Assembly: GCA_964023205.1 (NCBI GenBank)
Contig: OZ026843.1
Location: forward strand, 9,529,093-9,593,092
Direction of reading: 5' to 3'
Length of the DNA stretch: 64,000 bases
Source of the DNA: Lutraria lutraria
Taxonomy: Eukaryota; Mollusca; Bivalvia; Venerida; Mactridae
The translations under genes and the position numbers were made by a program. The notes beneath the pieces are model-generated. The model saw only the letters and a program-made list of their open reading frames with translations. It had not been told where the DNA came from and ran no database searches. Positions 45,012-57,870 of this stretch are shown here, piece after piece (positions within the stretch are counted from its first letter, which is position 1; each line of letters opens with the position of its first letter).

Positions 45012-45318
45012 GTTCCCACATCTACAATATTTATCTCCCATGTTTTGAATTGGCAGCCATCTTGAAAGGCAAATTTACTAGCAGTGGTTGAAGATTTTTA
45101 TATTTTTGTTTTGATAATTCTAAATATAGGATATTCATATGTGACAACTACATTTTCATAAACCTATTGTGCTTATGGTTTTTCCAACCTCATGATTAAG
45201 TTATATTTTATAAATTGAGTTGTTTAATAACTACTTTTCTGGGTTTTTTTCTATTAAATTTGCCTTTCAAGATGGCCGCCAATTTAAAACAAGGGAGGTA
45301 AATATTGTAGATGTCCCA
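45012..45318. repeat. 307-bp MITE with inverted ends of about 66 bp
   Basis: The left end CATCTACAATATTTATCTCC, leading to GCCATCTTGAAAGGCAAATT, is mirrored at the right by AATTTGCCTTTCAAGATGGC and on to AATATTGTAGATG. The AAGATGGCCGCC at the right arm looks like a gene start but is simply the inverted arm. Confidence 0.8.
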
Positions 45319-48106
45319 GGTCTTTGTTGAAAAGAAATTGACTTCTAATATCATACCAGTAGATAAGTTTTAACACATTTTTTTATATTTGTGTGTGTAC
45401 TGCGGTTTAATATGTATCTTTTGGACGCCAAGTGGACGACAGCGATGTCCCGATAAGTATATTCGTTAATAAACTATGATGTCCTGGTCAGAGGTCGTAT
45501 CATACGTAAATTGTCTATTTTAATAGTTAGACGAAATAGTAATCATCTAATTTCAAGCTGGGTAAAGTTCAATTTTGACTACTTTGTCATTTTAAAAAAT
45601 CGTCAATTGGTTATACTAGTCCACGTAAGCATATTGACACATTTGTTTACATCAAGTTGAGGAGTATTCGGATATGTGCAGTATTGTCTATATTATATAT
45701 TATAGTTTCTACGGAAGAAAGTGTATTTAAAGAGTGTATGCATGAAAAGGCGTTTCAGCTCTGAACCATCTTTAATAATTCTAAACATTGTTTGTACAGT
45801 AACATTTTAATGTGGCACAGCTTATCCTAAAAGAAAATTAATTGATTATTTTATTGAGAATATAAAAATGTCCAACAGTGATTTTTTCCCAACATTTTCT
45901 CACTACGGGACACTACCCATGCCCAACAAAATGGGAAATTTATAATAACATTTATTTTTTTGGAATATGTGATTATTTAGTTGTTTAAATCATAAATATA
46001 AATATTACTACACTGTAATTGGTGACAATGGTGATAAAACAGTTGTATTTTTCTTCTTTTTACATGATCATGTGGAAAACACTACTTGTTAGGGGGAAAT
46101 TCCGGCCATTTTAGGGGAAAAATGAAGGAAATTTTACTAGGGGAAACTGCCCATATTTGGCAGTAAATATAGCGAAAAAAAATCACTGTCCAATAAAGGC
46201 CTCTTTATGTCTTCTTCAAGGGCGGCCTTTCCTCCCAGTTTTGACTGTACCTCATTTATTTTAAATTAACTAATTTTTGATTGATTCATCCTGTTTGTCA
46301 TTGATTATATAATTATATTATTGATATATATTATTATATTTAAATAGGTTACTAGAAACAGGAATTCATCAGTTCATGTACTGTTGTACTTACATATGAT
46401 TACAGATGTCCATATGTCATTCATTGAAATATCTAACAGACAATATGATTTCCAAATACTGGTATTTTATATTCAACTTAAAAAAATTCAAAGATGAATT
46501 GACTGATCTTTTCTCATCTTAAGTTAAATCAATAAATGCTTCAATTTCTGTTGAGGTCAAACGGTGAAACCCCTCACAGGAAATAGACCCTGCACATGTC
46601 AACTGGCAAAAGAAAATTAGTAAGAATAGGGAAAAAAGAGGTTTAAAAATAAGGACATGAAAATGGGTTTAAAAAATTCAGTAAATAATGATAATAATGA
46701 TAAATGTGTCAGTTTGTATTTGACTAAGCCACTCAAGAAAGATTATTCTATCAGTGCAGTTATATCGGTCAAATTGCCAGTTAAGCTATACTACATTGAA
46801 GTAAAGTAGTGCTTCATTTTGTTATTGTTTTAATCAGTCTACTCTACTTTTATTTTTGCATAATCTGATTTTTTTATTAGATTGCCTCAATCAAGTAGGC
46901 TAAATAACCTATATGGAAATACACTGTAGTTTGATTAGTAAAAGTTTTCATATTATCATATTCTTTTTTTGGGGTTAATTTCTTGTTCCAGAACATACCT
47001 TCGCTTTCTTAACGTTATCTTGACTTCACTGGTGGCCTCCATAGGTCACCCTCACCTGGACTTAGCCTGGCATTGAACACCATCTCTGTCGTCTTTGAAA
47101 TACTATATGCAATCCATCTAGATACACTGTGGCTTTTGAAAGTGAATATGTACCGCAAACATTTAATATTTATCCCCTGGTTGTTCCTTTGTTGAACTCA
47201 ATCTTATATAAGAGCTTCAATCCTGTCATGAAGCTGGCCATGGTGTTTCAAATTATTGTATGCGACATTATGTCATGTTTAATGTCATGACATCAGGCAT
47301 CTAATTAGCAAGGGTAGTTATATACACAACTGATTCTTATCACAAAAAATTATGAATTGAGTCTCTCTATATGTTGGCTGATGACCCTCGTAGTGTGTTG
47401 TATATTGTCTAGGTATGGTTTACTCTGAGTTTGATGAATTTACGCTCCTGTGATTGAATGATTGATTCTGCCTTTAGAGTAATTTATTTCCAAGTTGTTA
47501 ATTCATCAGATGATTTGTTGAACGATATAGGGCCATCTTGACTTTCCTGTTGTTTTATACATCACAGAAAACACAAGTATTTTTTTCTACTTTGCCTGAT
47601 ATACAGTATGTTATCAGATGGTACTGATAATTAATATTAACATGTGATTAATTTATCCACATAAACTTCCTATCTACTGTGTACTAGTTAAGGGTCAATT
47701 GTTCCGTAATTGTACATTCATTGTGATCATATACTATTTTCATGAACTATATAAACCAGTACATCCTTATATTCTCAGGATCAGTTAACGTGTATTTTAA
47801 CTGGATACAACACTCAGGTATCTTATAACATTTCATGTCTTTGTACCTTTATTTTAACTTTTATATTTTATACCTAATTTATAATTGTCTCCTAATTATC
47901 TGATCTTCAGATTTTTTCCTATTTCTAGAAACATGATTCATCTTAAAGCACTCTTAGTTAAGCCTACTAAAAGCTGATAGAGTATTTAAATGTTGTGTTT
48001 ATTTATAAAACAACTACAAATTACAATAGCTAATTGCTTCAGATACCTGATTGAAAAAAATCTATGGCATTTGTGATGCTACCTTTTGATACTACCTTTT
48101 GAACAG

Positions 48107-48301
48107 TTAGAGTCATATGAGGCGGACAGTTTACCTAACCATCTTTCCTGGGAAGAACCAGTGCTAGACTCCCATCCTCTGTAAGCAACTGCCTCCTTTC
48201 TCACATACAGAGACATGGTCGGTAGCTGGGCTCGAACACATGACCCTCTATCAGTGAGAGTTTACAGTGATTTGAAGTCAGCGAGATAGAGGCGGGTAGA
48301 T
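48107..48301 (-). repeat. Type-II-tRNA-like SINE, copy 1
   Basis: On the minus strand it reads a tRNA-like head (CGCTGACTTCAAATCACTGT, then CTGATAGAGGGTC as a long variable arm, then a B box close to GGGTTCGAGCCC) followed by a body ending CCGCCTCATATGACTC. Copies are at 59285-59488 and 60815-61035. The A box of this copy is eroded. Confidence 0.7.
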
Positions 48302-48601
48302 GTTACATTAGTTTGCTAAAGTAGTATTTTAGCTTTTCAGGAAAACTCAATATTAAGTCTTTATATTGAGATGGTATTATTTTAGAGGTACAATATGTTG
48401 GAAGCATTGAATAATGGTCTGTGAATTGGTGTTTGATTTATTTAAGTCTTATCAATGCAAGAACTATTAAATGCTGAGATCGTAAAAATGTCATCTGAAT
48501 ATAGTGTATATTATAAATACAATATATATTATGACATATTATTTAGTGTATTTTATGACATAAATTATAATGAACAATAGTGTGGATTATTACATCATCT
48601 T

Positions 48602-49344
48602 TTTAGCCTGCCTGAGTCCTAAGTGCTTAAGGTGAGCTATGTGATCACATGATGTCTGTTGTCCATGTGTGCATCTGTGCATCAACAATTGCTTTAAGCA
48701 ACATCTTCTTAAGCAGTTGGCCAATTTTAACAAAACTTTACACTGGGATGTTCCTTGCATGAAGCTCTACCAAACAGGTTAAAAAAAGACCCATGCATTA
48801 CTCTGGTTGCCATGGCAACCAATAGGAAAATCTTTAAAATTCTTCTAAAAAACCACAAGGCCTAGAGCTAAGATGCAGTGCCTAGTGGACATTTACCAAG
48901 TTTGTTCAAATCATGGCCCCTGCAGGGTCAATACTGGCCCAGTCCTGGGGATCTGTTGATTTTACAAAGGCTTATATAGTAAAATCTTCAAAAATATTCC
49001 TTTTCCAATACCAGAAGACCAAAAGCTTTTACTTAAAGAATTGTAATGTGTAGCATTGCCTGATGGACCTCTACCAAGATTGTTAAAATCTTCTGGGCCA
49101 AATTTACCCCATCACATAGGTCACTTGTTGTAATAGAAAAATCTTCAAAAAAATTCTGAAAAAGACAGGAAGGTCTAGAGCTTAGATAAATGACATAAAT
49201 AATGCTTAGTGAACCATTTATAATCAAACTTGATCATGGCATGACCCCTGGGGAAAATTGACCCTGCCCAGGGTGTAACTTGATTTTGCAAGGCTGCAGT
49301 GGTAGTTAGATGAGCAATATAGGGCCATCATGGCCCTCTTGTTT
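48602..49344 (+). repeat. AGCTCACCTG...CTCTTGTTT dispersed repeat, copy 3
   Basis: It opens TTTTTAGCCTGCCTGAGTCC, contains GCATCAACAATTGCTTTAAG and GCCTAGAGCTAAGATG segments, and ends GAGCAATATAGGGCCATCAT then GGCCCTCTTGTTTC. It is longer than its relatives. No protein is encoded. Confidence 0.65.
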
Positions 49345-49718
49345 CATAGATAGTTCACAGCCCAATTAAGTTAAATGCTGTCAAATTAAAACCAATGTAA
49401 TATTGTTTGTTGTTGTAATAATAGTGTTACCTCAAACAATTTGTAAGAGGTCACCTTGAAGACATTTTAAACTATTTATCTTGTCCATTGATGATGTGCA
49501 CACATATTACTGTTTACTTACACTGAACAACAGCTGTATCAGTGTTGGGTTCACAAAAAAAAAATCCAAACACTGATACTGCCACCTGTGCACTGAACAG
49601 ACTCTCATCTGACACAGAGTTTCACACAACTATGACATTTATATATACGTTTCTCATCCAGTATGACATTGTGTGTGTTGTTGATGGCATACTGTATTAG
49701 CACTCAGATAACAATAGA

Positions 49719-49792
49719 GAGGGTTCAACGCAACAGTGTTGTAACTCATATTGAAATAAGAACAAGTTACGACAGTGTTGCGCTGAGCCCTC
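49719..49792. repeat. 74-bp palindromic element, copy 3
   Basis: It begins GAGGGTTCAACGCAACAGTG and ends GTGTTGCGCTGAGCCCTC around ATATTGAAATAAG. It is in opposite orientation to copies 1 and 2, judged by the spacer. Confidence 0.85.
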
Positions 49793-50334
49793 GATATTAT
49801 TTTACTGCTCTGTATGAATATTTATGAATGCTGGGTTATTAATACTGTGACATTGTTACTAATTTATGAACTGTTTATTGTCCTTTCCTTGATTAAATAG
49901 ATACAGACTGTTTAAAGCCCTATTATCTTTTAGGATATTAAAGTTAAAGTAGGTCTTATTTTACCTAGAAAGATATATTATCAGTTAAACTGACTTTTAC
50001 TTGCAATAAAAACATTCAAAAATTTCCTTTTTAATCACGAAGTACATATATATATTTAAATGTAGCGCATTATTTTTTTATATGATATTACAAAAAATAA
50101 GAAAAAGCATCTGACATTTTTAACAAGATGTGGCTTAAAAGAAAGGCATTGTGTAAATATTGTTTTAGAGCAAATAAAATATATTTCTTATGTTTTACTA
50201 TCATTTTATCTATTGTTCTGTATTACTAAATTCAAAAACAAAATGGGCCTTTAATGAATTAAGGGAATTAATTCGAGTTTGTATCTGTTTTTTTCCCTGT
50301 TATGTAATCGTCTTAAATAGCCAAGGTCAATCCT

Positions 50335-50590
50335 AAAAAAATGTTTGTTTATGGTAGCCTTACACAGAGAATTTTCAGTGGTTAGGTACTAGGTAGGTAG
50401 GAAATAATTTTTTAAAATTTATTTTTTACATTGAACCCATAATACCACACATGTATTTGCTATATATAATGCTATAAATTTATGTATTGAAAAAAAAACT
50501 TTCATAAGAATAGTTGGTTAGGGCCGTTTTTAGTGAGTGGGTTAGTGTAACCCCAATCAAAATATTTTTTACTAGCCAGGCCCAATCTAA
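50335..50590 (+). repeat. GGTAGGTAGGAAATAATT-type repeat (pair with 54320-54570)
   Basis: Both copies contain TTTCAGTGGTTAGG/TTTCAGTGGGTAGG, a poly-A/T middle, ATTGAAAAAAAAA and GTGAGTGGGTTAG/GTGAGTTGGTAG followed by CAAAATATTTTT. They are distantly like the ends of the foldback element at 23078-23492. Diverged, probably old. Confidence 0.55.
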
Positions 50591-51329
50591 GCATTTATAT
50601 CCTCATTGAATTTCAGTTAGCTTTATTGTTACTAGTGTTTGTTAATGTATTCGTGTATTAAAGGTCACTTCAGATATGATTCATTTTCCTCTCATCTATT
50701 AAATCTTGGAAAATCCCTCATGAAATTTATTTATTGATTTGTTTAATTTTCCTGCTTAAATATATATCCTGCTTTACTGAACTGACAGGAAATAAACACT
50801 TGCAGCCTGATAAGTTAATGTCAGACTACGACTGGATGTATGTATGTCACAGAATTTATGATTTGTTACATGAATCATGTTGTTTGCTTTTCAATTTTTG
50901 TATGGAGGAGCACGTACAGGTTTTCCCTGTAATTTCTGTGAGATCATTAATGAAACTGAAAGTAGGAGGAAACTCTCCTCATTGTGTGTGGAAAACCATG
51001 GTGATTAAAATCTTAGAGTAGTGACTGTTTTATCATACTGTACAGTGAAGATGTGAAACTATTCAAATCACATGGATAAATTCTATCAAGTAGGATAATT
51101 GTATGATAATAGAACTAGTATTGAACATTGTTCTTCTATATGTCCATGAAATCTAAAAGAATAATAAGCTGTTGTTTAGATGAAGTTATACTTGTCGTAA
51201 ATTCAGTTTCCGGTGGTTGTATAAAACATAAATGAGGGAATCTCGAAAAAAAAATTTTTTTTTTTAGAAATTAAATAAAGTTTGTGGTCTGCTATTGTTG
51301 AATATTATATATTTTTCTTACAGTTTCAG

Positions 51330-54300
51330 ATGATGGCATCTGGACTTGATTTATGTGTGTGCAATCCTTCTTCCTCTGGAAGTTTTACAACATATGAAAT
51401 TCTCATTAAGGTAATTAAATTCATATAATTTGAGGGTTCAGCGCAACACTGTCGTAACTCATATTGAAATAAGAACAAGTTACGGCAGTGTTGCGTTGAA
51501 CCCTCGAATTATAAAAACACCACAGGTAATTTTGTATGATGTGGTTTTGGTAATCAATTTTTAATAGCCACAGGAGTGAGCAGATTATGTTATCTGTTTT
51601 TGTGGCTGTACTTGGCTCGGCAGTTTGGATTGGAACTCTGAAAAAGCATGGATTCCAGAGTCGAGAATTGATCCCTTGACCTTGCATTCAGTAGTTCAGT
51701 GTGTTTACACTTGAGTGCCCGGTTTAGCACCAATCATCCCCATTTTCATATATTTAAAAGTATGACATATAAATATACAGTATAAAAAGGCTTCATGCAG
51801 TGTTTATATAGTTCTATGAAAAATGATATTGTTATGACAGAAATTTGGATATTGTACTTGAGTTTGTCTGACACTTTTTTATGGAGTGGTACATCGAGTA
51901 CAGTAGCCCTTTCACAGGTTGTACAATATCTTAACATGGTGGTTTTGATAAAAGTGTGTCGTGTACTTGTAGTATCAAATGGTACATTATTATAGTCAAA
52001 TGATATTTTAGACGTGATAGTGATATTCTTTATCTTATTATAAAGTTGATATGACTGTAGAGGAAGTATTGAAAAACAGAAAATTAGTGGTTGTTTTAGG
52101 TAGGTGGTCTTAATGTTGATTAAGTTGTACTGGACACATTAAGGGGTTTGACATATTAGGTCATGGTCCAGTGGTCAGTGTGCTGGATTTGTAACATGGC
52201 AGTCCCGAGTTTGATTCCCAGTTGCAGCATAACCCCTCTACGGAAGTTTGAAAACAATGTAAATTTCCGCTTTATGTGGAGACGTTGCAGGTTCCTTGTT
52301 GAAGGGTAAATTAGTACTGGTTAGAATACCTCCGAGGAATCTTGTCAGGTGAAATGACCGTCATACAAACTGGGAAACTGAATTTTTTTGAAAGACAACA
52401 TTTAACCCACATGAATAAATAAATTGAAATATTCACCAGTTTTGGTAGAATACCTTGAATGATTGCACGAAACACAAAATTAAATGTTCACATGCTTGAA
52501 CTGAAGGAAACAAAAACATTTTGGAAATTGTTGCCGATACCTGGAGTATTGTGCATGAAGTATTGACGTTTAAGAAAGCAAGGACTATAATGTTGTATGG
52601 AATGTACTAGTATGGTCTTGTTAAGTTCATTTAACATCCGTCAATCCTTTCACTGTGTATATGTTTTATGTATTATATATAGACTGATAATCCAGCATTC
52701 ACATTACACCAATCTCATACCAGAAGAAGATACAGTGATTTCTGTTGGTTGAAAAAAATTCTGAAGAATCATCATCCAATGAGGTTTGTACTTTGTATTA
52801 CTTTGTTTTATTTAAACTTTGTGTTATTTATACATTGTGTAACTTGTACATTGCGTAACTTGTACATGTACTTTGTATTTTTATTTTCTTTGTGTTATTT
52901 ATATTTTGTGTTATTTGTACTTTAATGGTGTTATTTGTACTTTATGTTATTTGTACTTTGTGTAATTTATACTTTGTGTAAGTTGTATTTTGTGTAACTT
53001 GTACTTTGTATTTTTATTTTCTGTGTGTTATTCATATTTGGTGTAATTTATATTTTGTGTAACTTGTACTTTGTGTAATGTGTACTTTGTGTAATTTTTA
53101 TTATTTGTACTTTGTGTTAGTTATACTTTGTTTTATTCGTACTTTGTGTTAGTTATACTTTGTTTTATTTGTACTTTGTGTAATTTATACTTTGTGTAAT
53201 TTGTACTTTGTGTAATGTGTACTGTGTGTTATTTGTATTTTGTGTTATTTGTATTTTGTTAACCAAGTTGGACTAAAGTAGAGGTAGGGTAGGCTGTAGG
53301 AGGATCGCAATGTTTGTATTAGAGATTGACATCATTTCCTTGTCAGTGATAAAAGTGTAAGATAATTCTTATCTCACTTCTTAAATTGATTACTTTAAGT
53401 ATGTAATTCAGTTTCATTTTGTCAAATTTGTTACAATTCTTACAATGAGTGTGAATATCATTTCAGTGTTTGTCCTGAACTTCCTGAGAAGAAGAACTTT
53501 TCTGGTAGATTTGAGATACAGTTTCTTGTACAGAGAATGAAGGAACTGCAGGATTGGTTATATAGGTAGTTATTGTCAAGTATTAGACATGTTTTAATAT
53601 CTCCTGGACCTCAATGGAGACAAAATGTTTACAGTACTCACAAAGTACCTACAGGATGAACATACCGGTATTAGCTTACCTGTATATTGAGCTGCAGATA
53701 ACTGTCTGTAACAGTCACATTTTTCTGCTAATTTATTAAGACATGTACAGTATTTTATCCGTGTGGATTTTTACATAATTAACTTACTTTGTGATATTCT
53801 CCTATGAAATTAAGAACAATTGTTCAGCTTTAAAGGAAAAAAATGAAAAACATTGTCTTAATAATCTGCTGAAAGCCATTTAGTTCTTAACTCTATGAAA
53901 CACACAATGAAGTTGAGATAAGATGTCACTGATTGAATTTTTTATTTAGAATCATTTAAGAATATTGTTACAACTCATTTTTAGCTCACCTGTTTCCGAA
54001 TAAAAAGTCGAGCTATTGTGATCACTGCATCGTCTGCGCCTGTGCAAATACTTTAATATAGATCATAGCGCAGAAACTATAAAAGGTAGCAACATGACAC
54101 TTCATAGATGGATAGATCTCGCTGTGGTGGTGAACAGACGAGCATTGGCACTGTTTGCGATGCTCTTGTTTTGTTCTCACATTTACTGATATTCTCATTG
54201 AGTGAAAGCTCTCACCTTTTGGTCTCAGACTTGAAGTATCCTCAGATATTCATTTAGCAAAAATAAATGTATTACCCACTCCATGACCTAATGTACAACT

Positions 54301-57066
54301 ACTTGAGGGGCCAAGTCGCTTTCATGTCATAGGCCATGTTGTTTGCGGTAACCCTTCTCAGAAATGTTTCAGTGGGTAGGAAGGAAATAATTAACCTTTT
54401 TTTACAACACACGGGTACTTTACATATTGAACACAAAATATGTGTCAGGATAATATTTTGCATTGAAAAAAAAAAAATTTCCTGAGAAGCCAAAAATAAA
54501 GTTGGGTAGTGGTCTGTTTTGGTGAGTTGGTAGCGTTACTGCAAACAAAATATTTTTAAAGATGGCCCTATGTCTTTATCTTCAGTGCATTAAACTCAAA
54601 TATGTGGTTATTTATTACAGCGTTGTTTGCACCAGTTTATACCTGTCTGATACAGCTCTTCATATGTTCCTGCAGACCAGTTTATCGTGTAAACAAATAG
54701 AACAATATCTGAATGGAAATCTTCCCGAGGCAGATGTACGGAGTGCTTACAAAGATGCTGAGTTACAACGGTAAGAATAGTTGTTAGGCTTTATTTTTAT
54801 TTTTACTCTGCAGGATTCCATGTATTTTTATTTTCACTCTACAGGATTCCATGTATTTTTATTTTAATGTTCAAAATCTAGACTAAAAATTATATTAATA
54901 CAGCTATGATAATTGTTATTTAGTTATTAAAAAGTCCCAAATACTTGAAAGTTACAGTACACAAGGCAACAATGTTAAACCCATTCCATCGACAGGTGCA
55001 TTTCATGCTTGTTCTCAATTTTAAAAAATGTATTCATCTACGTAAAATCAAAGACTTGCTGGAAATGACCTTTGACCTTATTTTGTGACATTGACCTATG
55101 CATAAGTCTATCTTTATATCATTTATCAGATTTGACATTGACCCCAGAAATATTACCATGACTTGTACATGAGTCTGTCTCCTTTAAAATAACAGTTTGT
55201 CAAATGATTTTACAATTGCTCTAAACTTGTCAAAACCAATTACGTAATCAATTAATGGAAAGGATCTGGATATCATCCGATATGTATACTACAGGGCCTT
55301 GCAGCATAAACGTATGCCATTTTGAACATGGATATGGTTTGTATAAGCTAAATTAAGGAACTATACAAACAAGAAATATCTTGTATCTGACCCTCAACTT
55401 TTGATGTCTAATGAAAGCCCTGTGTAAAAATGCTCCTAAACTTTTGATGTCTAATGTAAGCCCTGTGTAAAAATGCTCAAGTAAGAAATTCCGGTAAATA
55501 ATAGCAATGAAATTTGAAATGTAGATGTTGATATTTCATAAATTTTGTTTTTGTTTACCATACAGGCGCCCTAGATCTGGTACTCGATTCACATGTTTTT
55601 TTAACCTTTAAAATTGTTTATTTGCCAGATTTAGCTTTATTTTTAAACCAAGTGTACTATCACTCTAACAGATCAGCTAGGTTATAAACAAAACTCTATG
55701 AGTTTATTTTGCATGGTTAAAACGTTTTGATCTTTAATTTCATACTGTAGTAGATTTTGATTATTGCATTCTTTTCAGTCAATTATGAACAACTAACAAT
55801 TACGAATTCTGCCCTAGAAATTTGTATCAACCCTACTTCAGCTGAAGATTTTGTGTCGTAACACTTTCATTGGTTACAAATATAGGTCAAAAGTAATTTT
55901 AACACAGCTCATGCCGAAAAAATCCTCATTTCACAAGACAATATAGCAGGACCTTTTGTAAAATTGTGTATTATACTGTTTTTATTGACTATTAAGTATT
56001 CTGGTCATACTATTCAGATACAGACAAACCTGTGAACAAAGGTCACATTAGGGAAGAGTAAAGGTTACTTTTATTGACAGTTGGTCTTGATTCTGAGGTC
56101 AGTTTGTTCTAAGAATTTATTAATTAACTGTTCAATATAAGCCGCGTTTTCACTTCAAATGTTGGGCTGATATGAAATTCACCAAGACATTATGAACACA
56201 AAACTCAGCCATTATGAAAAATCTATTATGAGATTCGGTCATTTTGATTGGCTGTCCAGCTTGGCCATTATGAAACCGCTGCTATAGTTAATTAATAAAA
56301 TTGTCAATAAGCAAGTGTTTTCATAATGGCCTTGTTATTGGCTTCAGACAGACATATTAGCCATCAGCCTTTATTTTCAAAGTGGCTGTGTCTCCAATAT
56401 ATTGTTGGTACAGATGTTTGGCTTACAAGTTCTCCAAGAATAATGCAATGCTGTATACCTTGTCATCGTCATTACTGTTATGACAAAAGTGTAAGAGAAA
56501 ATACTTTTTTGTTACATCAATACATTTATTTTGATTTTAGTGGTGACCTTGAAACTAAACTTCTAGAATCTGGTCACTATGACAACAAACCTGGTAGTTC
56601 TTCAACCAAAGAAACATCACCAGTACAAATAAGAGATCGAGTCACACTGAATGATACTCAAGAACGTTCTGATAGTGGAATAGCTGACTCCGATATGGAT
56701 TCATCATTTGATTCATGTGGATCTCCGTATGTACAGTCTATAGAATCGGGTGTCATTCCTGATAATTATCCACCCTTAACAGAAGTGACTTTCTCTTCCT
56801 CGGATAAATCAGATACAATGTCCGATAATTTTTTTCGGCAAAACGTCGTTCAAACATCTATAAACGTGAATCCCAATGCTAAACTTCATCACAATAAATA
56901 TACCTCTAGTCAGTCAAATTGTGCGAATCTCAAACCTGATGATGTCAGTGATACAGTGGAAATTTCTAATCCTGATTCTAAAGTGGAAAATAGTGCGGAA
57001 CAAAAAAGTAAACCAGCTGTGACTCATAAAGTAGAGATGGGTGTGATATTTTCTCTTAATGCATGA
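51330..57066 (+). CDS. SNX10: PX-domain sorting nexin, SNX10/SNX11-like
   Basis: Coding exons 51330-51410, 52683-52783, 53467-53565, 54621-54770 and 56541-57066 join in frame to 318 residues. The start is MMASGLDLCVCNP in an exon whose acceptor lies at 51321-51323, so a non-coding 5' exon exists upstream. Residues 1-125 form a PX domain. HTRRRYSDFCWLKKILKNHH carries the phosphoinositide-binding RRRY(S/T)(D/E)F core, then PELPEKKNFSGRF. After it, TSLYLSDTALHMFLQTSLSC matches the extra helices (LLSDSSLHLFLQSHL) typical of SNX10/11. This class acts in endosome and lysosome membrane traffic. The last exon encodes a 175-residue acidic, serine-rich tail (ERSDSGIADSDMDSSFDSCG) without a fold I recognise; it is longer than the human SNX10 tail. 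Which of SNX10 or SNX11 it corresponds to is uncertain, as the gene may predate their split. Confidence 0.87.
51432..51505. repeat. 74-bp palindromic element, copy 4
   Basis: It begins GAGGGTTCAGCGCAACACTG and ends CAGTGTTGCGTTGAACCCTC, flanked by AATT on both sides. It lies 21 bp after the donor of SNX coding exon 1, so it is transcribed in the pre-mRNA as a strong hairpin. Confidence 0.88.
52150..52430 (+). repeat. tRNA-derived SINE, full-length-like copy
   Basis: The head GGTCCAGTGGTCAGTGTGCT with B box CCCGAGTTTGATTCCCAG is followed by a body (CCGCTTTATGTGGAGACGTT, GAAATGACCGTCATACAAAC) and an AATAAATAAATT tail. Copies are at 36205-36620 (interrupted) and 57590-57870. Confidence 0.75.
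52790..53270 (+). repeat. Degenerate minisatellite TTATTTGTACTTTGTGTAA
   Basis: About 480 bp made of roughly 25-30 imperfect units of 16-19 bp (TTTGTACTTTGTGTTA and variants). It starts within a few bases of the SNX donor at 52784 and fills most of the intron between 52784 and 53466. T-rich; no coding content. Confidence 0.85.
53981..54172 (+). repeat. AGCTCACCTG...CTCTTGTTT dispersed repeat, copy 4 (short)
   Basis: TTTTTAGCTCACCTGTTTCC starts it and GCGATGCTCTTGTTTTG ends it. The middle (AAAAGGTAGCAACATGACAC, TTCATAGATGGATAGATC) is shared with 30025-30160 in the aralar intron. Confidence 0.6.
54320..54570 (+). repeat. GGTAGGTAGGAAATAATT-type repeat, second copy
   Basis: It lies just before the SNX exon 54621-54770. 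It shares GTTTCAGTGGGTAGGAAGGA, TATTGAACACAAAATATGTG and CAAACAAAATATTTTTAAAG with 50335-50590. The left boundary is unclear. Confidence 0.5.
56018..56130. repeat. AACCTGTGAACAAAGGCC-family MITE, copy 4 (truncated)
   Basis: It starts TACAGACAAACCTGTGAACA and continues through GGTCTTGATTCTGAGGTCAG, but lacks the right inverted end seen in the other copies. Confidence 0.65.
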
Positions 57067-57275
57067 TGAAGTTGTGACCTGATGTTATGACTGAACTTAG
57101 TGCTTGTATTATAACTACCATGTTTACTGTACATACACTGTGATACTGATATACAAGTAGATGTACATGTATTTGTGTAGAACCACTTATCACCTATGAT
57201 ACGTTATATGTTTCATTTGTACAAAATTTATATGAGTAGGCATTTTTGTCTGCCACAAAATATTGATGGATATAT

Positions 57276-57439
57276 CATATGCAGGGTTCTCAATAAGTTT
57301 GTGGCAAACAGACCCAAAAGCTAGTCTAACAGGCCTTTTTCTAGCAATATTTTATGAACTGTTGAGATTCCTAACAGGCCCAAACACATTTCTAAGCAGC
57401 TTGGCCTGCAGCCTGCTGTTATTGAGAACCCTGCATATG
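57276..57439. repeat. 164-bp MITE with perfect terminal inverted repeats
   Basis: CATATGCAGGGTTCTCAATA at the left is exactly mirrored by TATTGAGAACCCTGCATATG at the right. The middle contains two AACAGGCC motifs. It lies in the SNX 3' flank. Single copy in the window. Confidence 0.85.
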
Positions 57440-57589
57440 TTCATGAATCATGACTTAAGTATTATAAGGATGTTATAAAACTGCATGGTAATTTCCTGAA
57501 GATAAAACCATACTTATAACAAATTCTCAAGATATGACATGATTGTGCGTGAAATCACATTTTTAAGATAGAGTTTATCTCTTATAGCC

Positions 57590-57870
57590 CACTCGGTTGG
57601 GTCAGTGGTTGGAGCTTTGGTTTACAGATCAAGTCGAACCCCAGACGAGGCTCACACTGTCTGTGACAAATTTGACTGAAGATATTACATCCTATGTTTT
57701 GTATTGTTTTCTACCTCTGAATAATGTGGGGTTGCTTGGCAGTATCTTGCAGATGGAATGTGGTTAATACTGGTTAAGGCTTAATGAAGTCCAGGGAAAC
57801 TGGTTAGGATAACTGCCCGCCACAATATAACTGAATTGTTGTTAAATCCAATGAAATAAATAAACAAAGA
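57590..57870 (+). repeat. tRNA-derived SINE, copy 3
   Basis: The head CTCGGTTGGGTCAGTGGTTG and B-box-like CAAGTCGAACCCCAG are followed by GGTTAATACTGGTTAAGGCT. The end ATATAACTGAATTGTTGTTA, then AAATCCAATGAAATAAATAA, matches the tail of the other two copies. Confidence 0.65.

Larger units (their letters stand above)
40099..51329. other. Aralar 3' UTR and intergenic or 5' non-coding region before SNX
   Basis: AATAAA sites at 41640-41645 and near 43228 could end aralar transcripts. The stretch contains repeats (40668-41138, 42355-42775, 43571-43644, 43874-44040, 44896-44990, 45012-45318, 48107-48301, 48602-49344, 49719-49792, 50335-50590). Because the sorting-nexin exon at 51324 begins with an acceptor, a 5' non-coding exon of that gene must lie somewhere in the right part of this stretch or before it. 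I could not locate it. The 95-codon frame at 50734-51021 shows no domain. Confidence 0.5.

Noticed and set aside
45258..45300. AAGATGGCCGCC as a gene start (possible SNX first exon)
   Set aside because: The same words occur inverted at 45040-45080; it is one arm of a 307-bp MITE.
50734..51021. 95-codon frame just upstream of the SNX coding start
   Set aside because: Considered as an N-terminal SNX exon, but there is no PX-like sequence, no donor in phase and no resemblance to SNX10/11 N-termini.
52790..53270. CRISPR-like regularity of TTTGTACTTTGTG
   Set aside because: The units are adjacent with no unique spacers, and this is an intron of an animal gene.
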